Of a stretch of 11,062 nucleotides of DNA, positions 6,638 through 11,062 are shown one piece after another. The notes beneath the pieces are model-generated. The model made no database searches, had not been told where the DNA came from, and worked only from the letters and a program-made list of their open reading frames with translations. Position numbers and translations under genes: made by a program. Origin of the DNA: Pseudomonadota bacterium. Lineage in GTDB: Bacteria; Pseudomonadota; Alphaproteobacteria; Micavibrionales; Micavibrionaceae. The stretch is from NCBI GenBank assembly GCA_016198545.1, contig JACQIJ010000001.1:1-11062 (forward strand). Reading direction: 5' to 3'. Within the stretch, counting starts at the first letter, position 1. Each line of letters begins with the position of its first letter.

Positions 6638-6799
6638 ATGTACTATGCATCGACTGCCGGCGGTGCCGCTATGGGATTGGTTTTCAGAAAAGACGCCGAA
6701 GCAAAACCGAACAAGAAAACATCGGCGCTGCGCAAGCGCACGCAAGCGCTTAAAGTGCGCAAACCTGTCAAAGCACAACAGGAAAGCAGAGCCGCCTGA
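6638..6799 (+). CDS. Small basic protein, 53 residues, unrecognised
   Basis: A 53-codon frame from ATG 6638 to TGA 6797-6799 sits behind a perfect AAGGAGG. I do not recognise the product. The N-terminal part MYYASTAGGAAMGLVF is small-residue-rich and mildly hydrophobic, too short and weak for a sure membrane helix. From residue 17 it is strongly basic (RKDAEAKPNKKTSALRKR, then KVRKPVK) and without Cys or Trp. The charge suggests binding to nucleic acid, ribosome or anionic lipid, but that is inference. It ends 5 bases before the start of the SecD-head-like gene, which has little Shine-Dalgarno sequence of its own. The two are therefore probably translated in tandem, with the second coupled to the first. 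Longer frames over the same bases in other registers lack such a ribosome binding site. Confidence 0.65.
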   Translation: MYYASTAGGAAMGLVFRKDAEAKPNKKTSALRKRTQALKVRKPVKAQQESRAA

Positions 6800-6804
6800 T
6801 TGTA

Positions 6805-7194
6805 ATGAACAGGGTTTTACTTTTTCTTGCCCTTGTTATTTTTTTTCTGCCCGGAACTTCCCGCGGGCAGGAGGCTCCCACTTTTAATCTTGTAAACGCC
6901 GATATTGTTTCATGGCAGGAAAGCGGGGGCGGAAAATATATTTACCTTACCCTGACCCCTGAAAAGGATGCGGAATTCGCCGCCCTGACAAAAAGTCATA
7001 CGGGAGAAAACATTGCCGTTGTTCTGGAAGGCATTGAAATTGCAAAACCCGAAATCGTCGCGCCAATCCCCGAAGGCGCAGGTTTCGCGCTCAGCCCCGG
7101 CGACGGCGGCCTGACCCTGCTCGACCCGGAGAAAAAAACCGGCGGCGGTCACGGCGCCAGCGTTGAAATCGGCGCCGGCGCGGGCGGCGGATAA
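6805..7194 (+). CDS. Exported protein with an isolated SecD P1-head-like domain
   Basis: This 129-residue protein has a signal peptide (about 1-21, VLLFLALVIFFLPGTSRG) and an exported body. Residues 45-88 (start YIYLTLTPEKDAEFAALT, then ENIAVVLEGIEIAKPEIVAPI) closely follow the pattern of the head subdomain of the periplasmic P1 region of SecD. In SecD it reads roughly: Phe/Leu-T-x-E-G-x-x-F-A-x-L-T ... G-x-x-x-A-I-V-L-D-G-x-x-x-x-A-P-x-I. SecD itself is about 600 residues with six membrane helices; none of that is here. The tail (112-129) is Gly-rich (GGGHGASVEIGAGAGGG). The protein would sit in the periplasm or at the outer face of the inner membrane. It has no lipobox Cys. It lies 5 bases after the small basic protein gene. 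A role in export, quality control or binding of unfolded chains is speculative; only the domain resemblance is visible. Confidence 0.7.
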   Translation: MNRVLLFLALVIFFLPGTSRGQEAPTFNLVNADIVSWQESGGGKYIYLTLTPEKDAEFAALTKSHTGENIAVVLEGIEIAKPEIVAPIPEGAGFALSPGDGGLTLLDPEKKTGGGHGASVEIGAGAGGG

Positions 7195-7216
7195 ACCGCC
7201 TATATCCCCGCCCTCT

Positions 7217-7244
7217 TTGCCTTTTCTTCCGACTCATATATGCT
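7217..7244 (+). promoter_or_regulatory. Possible promoter for the dioxygenase gene
   Basis: TTGCCT (7217-7222), 16 bases, TATGCT (7239-7244): each hexamer matches 4 of 6 consensus positions. Transcription would begin near 7251, about 26 bases before the ATG. The 82-base gap from the previous gene has no terminator, so read-through could also supply expression. Confidence 0.35.
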
Positions 7245-7263
7245 GTCCCTCGAATTTTCCAAA

Positions 7264-7270
7264 AAGGAGA
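7264..7270 (+). promoter_or_regulatory. Shine-Dalgarno sequence fixing the dioxygenase start
   Basis: AAGGAGA lies 6 bases before ATG 7277. The frame is open 38 codons further upstream to an ATG at 7163, but that stretch is Pro/Cys-rich, unlike the family, and overlaps the end of the previous gene. The start at 7277 is therefore preferred. Confidence 0.85.
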
Positions 7271-7276
7271 AACGCG

Positions 7277-8476
7277 ATGGGAACCTTTAAAATCGAAGAT
7301 TTTGACATCACCGCCGACCGCGGCTTTCTGACGCCCCACGATATGGGCGCGGTAAAACTGCCAGCGGATTTTACGCCGGTTGTCGAGGCAGGGCACAAAC
7401 TGTCGGATTATATGTCATCGGGCCGCGTCAGGTATTTCCTCGACAAACTGCCGGAAGTCAAAATCGAAAACCATCTGGACAGGCTGGATGACGCACAGCT
7501 GCGTATGCTGATGGTCCATTACTCCTTCATCGTGCAGGCCTATGTATGGGGGGAACCGGAAGCGCCCGCAAAGCTGCCGCGCAATCTGGCCGTCCCTTAC
7601 TGCAAGCTTGCCGATAAAATCGGGCAGTTCCCGCTTCTGCCCTATACCTCCTATACGCTCGACAACTGGGCGAAGCTGGAAAAGGACAAGGGCGTCACGC
7701 TCGACAATATTTACGTGATCCAGAATTTCTACGACGGCATCGATGAAAACTGGTTCATCATGGTTCATATTGAAATTGAGGCGAAAGCAGGCCCGGCGCT
7801 GGCCGCCATTCCCGCTTTGCTGGAGGCCGCAGACAAAAAAGATGAGAAAGGCGTTGCCGCCGGGCTGAAAGCGGTTCTGTCCGCCTGGCAAAAAATAAAT
7901 CCCGTTTTCGACCGCATGATAGAAAAATGCGATCCCTACATCTATTATCACCGCGTGCGCCCCTACATTCACGGCTGGAAAGGAAATCCCGCCCTGCCGG
8001 ACGGGCTTGTCTACGAAGGCGTCGAAAAATACAAGGGCAAGGGGCAATCATTCCGCGGCCAGACGGGATCGCAAAGCTCCATCGTGCCGGTGATGGATGC
8101 GCTTATGGGTATCGGGCATGAAAACGACCCTTTGCGCGAATATCTGGACGAACTGCACGCCTACCGCCCGCCGCTTCACCGCCGCTTCATCGAAGAGGTG
8201 CAGAAGCGCAGCCGCTTACGCGATTTCGTGGCGCACTCCAACGACGCGGCGCTGATAACGCTGTACAACGACATCGTGACGATGGTGGAAAAGTTCCGCA
8301 CGAAGCATCTGGAATACGCGGCCAGCTACATACACAAGCAGGCCCGCGACGCCGAGGGCAACCCGACCGACATCGGCACGGGCGGCACGCCGTTCATGAA
8401 ATACCTGAAGAAGCACCGGGACGAAAGCGGTGCGCACCTGCTGCCGCTGCCGGGCGAAAGCGCGAAAAGGGCGTAA
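7277..8476 (+). CDS. Indoleamine 2,3-dioxygenase family heme enzyme
   Basis: This is a 399-residue homologue of animal and fungal IDO. IDOs use heme iron to insert O2 across the indole 2,3 bond of L-tryptophan, giving N-formylkynurenine. Family signatures are clear: RGFLTP (15-20), RVRPYIHGWKGNP (226-238) followed by LPDGLVYEGV (240-249), FRGQTGSQSSIVPVMDALMGI (starts 259), RPPLHRRFI (297-305) and GTGGTPFMKYL (367-377). By ungapped alignment with human IDO1, H344 in RTKHLEY is the proximal heme ligand (H346), R228 matches substrate-binding R231, F160 matches F163, and H164 stands at the position of S167. A distal His is typical of tryptophan 2,3-dioxygenase. No signal peptide is present, so it should be cytoplasmic. 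No other kynurenine-pathway gene is in the window, so the purpose (NAD precursor, tryptophan catabolism, signalling or indole chemistry) is open. It is convergent with the TPR-sulfotransferase gene, 6 bases apart. Confidence 0.92.
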   Translation: MGTFKIEDFDITADRGFLTPHDMGAVKLPADFTPVVEAGHKLSDYMSSGRVRYFLDKLPEVKIENHLDRLDDAQLRMLMVHYSFIVQAYVWGEPEAPAKLPRNLAVPYCKLADKIGQFPLLPYTSYTLDNWAKLEKDKGVTLDNIYVIQNFYDGIDENWFIMVHIEIEAKAGPALAAIPALLEAADKKDEKGVAAGLKAVLSAWQKINPVFDRMIEKCDPYIYYHRVRPYIHGWKGNPALPDGLVYEGVEKYKGKGQSFRGQTGSQSSIVPVMDALMGIGHENDPLREYLDELHAYRPPLHRRFIEEVQKRSRLRDFVAHSNDAALITLYNDIVTMVEKFRTKHLEYAASYIHKQARDAEGNPTDIGTGGTPFMKYLKKHRDESGAHLLPLPGESAKRA

Positions 8477-8482
8477 CGATTC

Positions 8483-10942
8483 TTATTTTTTCTTTCTTTT
8501 CGGACTCGCCGTTTTCTTTTTCGCGGCAGGCCGCTTCTTCGTTGCTTTCCCCGCCCTTCCCGCGGAAGATTTTCCGGAGATGCGCTTCGCCTTAAGCCCT
8601 TTTATGAGCGGCTGCAATTCCTTTTCGTACCGCTTCCATCCCTTGACGGAGGTTTTATAGACCGGCTTGATGACCTGCGTCTTGCTGGCGGTCATGACGT
8701 TGCGCTTTTGCTTGTGCGGCAGAAGGCAGGCATCGTTCCACGGCAGGCCGATGAATTCGATCATCCGCCGCGCCTGTTTTTCGAGATTGTTCACGGTGTC
8801 TTCGTAATCGACCTCTAGGAACCGCCCCGGAAAAACCTTGCGCCAGTGCGCCATGAGGTCTTCGTAGACCTTGTATTGCTCCGCCAGTTCCTCAAGGGTG
8901 TACGACCAGTGCTGCCCGCGCGCGAACATCTGCTTGTAGCACGACAGGCACGTATCGATGGAATCGCGGCGGCAATGGATAATCTTTGCGTCGGGCAGCG
9001 TCGCGACAATCTGGCCGATGCGGATAAAGTTGCCCGGCATCTTGTCCGTAAAATGTCTGGATTTTCCGGCTTCCGGATAACGCTCGACGACCGCATCGAT
9101 ATAGGCCTGCCCCATCGCGGCGGCATTCTCGGGCTTCATGCTTGAAAACTGCTTATCCACGAGGTTCATTGCCGTCAGTTCTCCCGCTCCGTAAACGTCG
9201 GGATGGGACGAAATGATCTGCTCGGTCAGCGTCGTGCCCGAACGCGGCATGCCGACGATGAAGACCGGGCGGGCGGACTTGCATCCCTTCCCCGCGAACG
9301 CCTTTGTAATGCCGGCCCCGTAGGTTTTAATGATGTTGTCCACAGTCGCCTTGTTAGCGCTGCTGTCATAGGAAATCGTCTGCCGCTTCAGGTCGTTTCC
9401 GGCCTTCAGGTGATGGAAAGCCTTTTTGTAATCGCGCAAATCCTCATAGGCCTTGAACAGCGCGAAATGCAGGGATGCCGCATTCAGCTTGCCCATTGCC
9501 TTTTCATGCTTCAGAAAATCCAGCATCTTTTTCAGGTCGGGGTCGCTCTCCGTGAATGTCTTGGCCTTGGAGAGAGTGAAATAAAGAAACGGGTTGTTCT
9601 TCCCGAACTTGAGAGCCTTGCGCGTCATAGCGTAAGAACCCTTCATGTCGCCCTTCGTCTGCATGATTTCGGCAAGAGACCCGTAGCCCGCAGCCATGTC
9701 CGGCTTCAGTTTCAGGGCGTGCATGATGCAGGCTTCGGATTCCTTGACCATGCCGCTCATGAAATAGAACATGCCCTTGCGATAGTGAAGCTCCGGGCTT
9801 TCAGGGGATTTTTTGAGCGCCCTGTCTATAGCCTCCAGCGCCTCGGACAATCTGTTTGCGCGCTCAAGAACGCCCGCCAGCTTGACAAGAATGCGGGCAG
9901 AATCGGGTTCAAGCTTCTGCGCCTCCTTCAGCGCGGCCTCGGCCTCGTCGAACCGCTCCGCCAGGAACAGAACATCGGCAAGATCCAGATAGTGGGACGG
10001 GTTTTCCGGCTGAAGCGTGACGGCTTTTTGCGCATGCACTTCGGCTTCGTCCAGATTACCCATTTCGCGCAGGGCGAAACTCATGTTCCCATGTGCTTCG
10101 GCATAGTCGGAACGGAAGGCCGCGGCATAGCGCGCAGCCTCGAGGGCTTCCTGATATCTGTGCTGGTCGAGCAGAGCGACGGCCAGATTGTTGTGGGATT
10201 CGGGGAAGCTCGGCATCAGAGCGATGGCCTTGCGGTAACATTCCTCCGCTTCCTTCGGCCTGCCCAAATCCCGGCGCGTGTTGCCTAGATTGTTAAGGGC
10301 CTGAGCGCTCTTCGGGTTCAACTCCAGCGCCTTCAGGCACATTTCCTCCGACTCTTTCAGCTTGCCAAGTTCGCGCAGCGCGTTGCCGAGATTGTTCCAC
10401 GGCTTGTCGAACTGCGGCCGCAGCTTCGCCGTTTTGCGCCAGTATTTGATCGCTTCCTCATATTGGCCCTGCCCGACCAATGCATTCCCAAGATTGAGAA
10501 GCGCGTCCGGATGTTTGGGGTTCAGGTCAACGGCCTTGCGCGCGCATTTCTCGGAGTCCTTGTAGCGCCTGAGATGCCAGAGAGTGTTCGCCTTGTTGCT
10601 CCATGTGTCCGCGTTTTTCGGATCGACAGCCAGCGCGCGGTCGATGAACTTCAGAGATCGCTCCTGCTGTCCGGCCTGAAACATCACGGCGGCATGGTTG
10701 TTCAGAAAAGAAATATTCTTCGGCTCTTTTTTAAGCGCCCTGTCCGTGTATTTGACAGCCTCGGGCATATTGCCGCGGTAATAACAGGTAAGGCCCAGAT
10801 AATGCAGCGCAGGCGCGTGGTCCCCGACGGAATTGATTACGTCGCGGAAAATCCGTTCCGCCAGTATCAGGTTATTGGCATTGAAATGCCGGATGCCCAT
10901 TTCCATCGCATCGTCCAGAGTGACTTCCATTTTGGCGGACAT
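8483..10942 (-). CDS. TPR-repeat sulfotransferase with Lys-rich tail
   Basis: This 819-residue fusion has no signal peptide or membrane helix, so it is probably cytoplasmic. Residues about 11-452 form some 13 tandem 34-residue tetratricopeptide repeats (for example ALNNLGNTRRDLGRPKEAEE at 215-234), with degenerate helices up to about 545. A PAPS-dependent sulfotransferase domain follows. The 5'-phosphosulfate loop is VGMPRSGTTLTEQI (563-576), the GAGE motif with possible base E588 is at 585-588, and the 3'-phosphate binding segment is IHCRRDSIDTCLSCY (655-669). The closing motif KPVYKTSVKGWKRYEKEL (759-776) carries the conserved Ser and Gly. Such TPR-sulfotransferases are frequent in alphaproteobacteria; acceptors are mostly unknown, and the TPR array may hold a protein or glycan substrate. 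The last 36 residues (784-819) are Lys/Arg/Ala-rich, like histone H1 tails. ATG 10942 has AAGGA 7 bases upstream. It stands alone on this strand. Confidence 0.93.
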   Translation of the reverse strand: MSAKMEVTLDDAMEMGIRHFNANNLILAERIFRDVINSVGDHAPALHYLGLTCYYRGNMPEAVKYTDRALKKEPKNISFLNNHAAVMFQAGQQERSLKFIDRALAVDPKNADTWSNKANTLWHLRRYKDSEKCARKAVDLNPKHPDALLNLGNALVGQGQYEEAIKYWRKTAKLRPQFDKPWNNLGNALRELGKLKESEEMCLKALELNPKSAQALNNLGNTRRDLGRPKEAEECYRKAIALMPSFPESHNNLAVALLDQHRYQEALEAARYAAAFRSDYAEAHGNMSFALREMGNLDEAEVHAQKAVTLQPENPSHYLDLADVLFLAERFDEAEAALKEAQKLEPDSARILVKLAGVLERANRLSEALEAIDRALKKSPESPELHYRKGMFYFMSGMVKESEACIMHALKLKPDMAAGYGSLAEIMQTKGDMKGSYAMTRKALKFGKNNPFLYFTLSKAKTFTESDPDLKKMLDFLKHEKAMGKLNAASLHFALFKAYEDLRDYKKAFHHLKAGNDLKRQTISYDSSANKATVDNIIKTYGAGITKAFAGKGCKSARPVFIVGMPRSGTTLTEQIISSHPDVYGAGELTAMNLVDKQFSSMKPENAAAMGQAYIDAVVERYPEAGKSRHFTDKMPGNFIRIGQIVATLPDAKIIHCRRDSIDTCLSCYKQMFARGQHWSYTLEELAEQYKVYEDLMAHWRKVFPGRFLEVDYEDTVNNLEKQARRMIEFIGLPWNDACLLPHKQKRNVMTASKTQVIKPVYKTSVKGWKRYEKELQPLIKGLKAKRISGKSSAGRAGKATKKRPAAKKKTASPKRKKK

Positions 10943-11062
10943 TTTATTTTCCTTATTAATGAATCTTAACTCTTAAGACCAAAAAACTATAACAAAAGGA
11001 AAACCTTCCTCATAGGAGCGTCAAAAAGCGATCTTTTGGAAAATTTTATTTCTATCCATAGG
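10943..11062 (-). promoter_or_regulatory. Upstream region of the TPR-sulfotransferase gene with inverted repeats
   Basis: This A/T-rich leader has no gene. It contains a 15-base inverted repeat TCTTAA-CTC-TTAAGA (10964-10978), 21 bases before the start codon, and AGGAA-AACC-TTCCT (10997-11010). On the minus strand a TATAGT that could be a -10 box lies at 10985-10990, but it lacks a good -35. A TTGACG at 11019-11024 is 28 bases from that TATAGT, too far to pair. The first repeat could be an operator or a leader hairpin near the ribosome binding site; neither is shown. Confidence 0.3.

Noticed and set aside
7186..7200. GGCGG-ATAAA-CCGCC hairpin over the stop codon of the SecD-head-like gene
   Set aside because: The 5-bp stem is not followed by a T-run, so it is unlikely to be an intrinsic terminator; it probably reflects the Gly-rich codons.
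7163..7276. Upstream extension of the dioxygenase to ATG 7163
   Set aside because: The added 38 residues are Pro/Cys-rich and unlike the family, overlap the preceding gene, and lack a ribosome binding site. ATG 7277 has AAGGAGA at 6 bases.
8463..8502. CGAAAAG / CTTTTCG inverted repeat across the convergent gene ends
   Set aside because: The arms are 26 bases apart and arise from Lys/Arg codons at the ends of both genes. It is a poor stem, so not called as a shared terminator.
9203..10288. A 361-codon open frame on the plus strand
   Set aside because: It is antisense to the regular TPR repeats of the minus-strand gene, and its apparent periodicity mirrors them. No ribosome binding site or domain is seen.
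1..11062. Mobile element, CRISPR array, toxin-antitoxin or phage defence system
   Set aside because: No transposase, integrase, terminal repeats, spaced direct repeats, nuclease/helicase pair or toxin-like small gene pair is visible. The small-protein/SecD-head pair shows no toxin-antitoxin features.

Overview
The window looks chromosomal and comes from a moderately GC-rich alphaproteobacterium. The best evidence is the RNase E: its S1 domain is split by a long acidic and Arg-Gly insertion, and its C-terminus carries a Gly-Trp-Trp motif of the kind that recruits PNPase in Caulobacter. It also lies divergent from an AMIN/Amidase_3 cell-wall amidase, a pairing I recall as common in alphaproteobacteria. 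A deep-branching group such as Micavibrio relatives is possible, but I cannot show it. I see no tRNA, rRNA, CRISPR array, transposase, integrase or attachment site.

Left part (1-4783, all minus strand). RNase E (2243-4783) ends in a two-way terminator (2191-2218). Next comes a 230-base gene-free stretch of GC-rich inverted repeats that ends in a very strong minus-strand terminator (1925-1960). This is a candidate small RNA, or an attenuating leader for the gene that starts 62 bases further on. That gene (1143-1862) encodes an unrecognised exported helical protein. A GT4 glycosyltransferase (42-1112) follows 30 bases later and is probably co-transcribed with it.

Middle (4784-7194). A 388-base divergent region holds the long rne leader and a good promoter for the amidase (5172-6503). 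After the amidase come a 53-residue basic small protein with an ideal ribosome binding site (6638-6799) and, 5 bases on, an exported protein (6805-7194). The second resembles an isolated head subdomain of the SecD P1 region.

Right part (7195-11062). An indoleamine 2,3-dioxygenase homologue (7277-8476, plus strand) is convergent, with a 6-base gap, with a large minus-strand gene (8483-10942). That gene fuses about 13 TPR repeats to a sulfotransferase domain and a Lys-rich tail.

The genes do not form one obvious pathway. RNA decay (rne) and septal peptidoglycan cleavage (amidase) are housekeeping. The glycosyltransferase and TPR-sulfotransferase suggest modification of envelope glycans or proteins. 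The dioxygenase would open tryptophan to N-formylkynurenine, but no other kynurenine-pathway gene is present. The least explained parts are the structured RNA region, the small-protein/SecD-head pair and the bacterial IDO.
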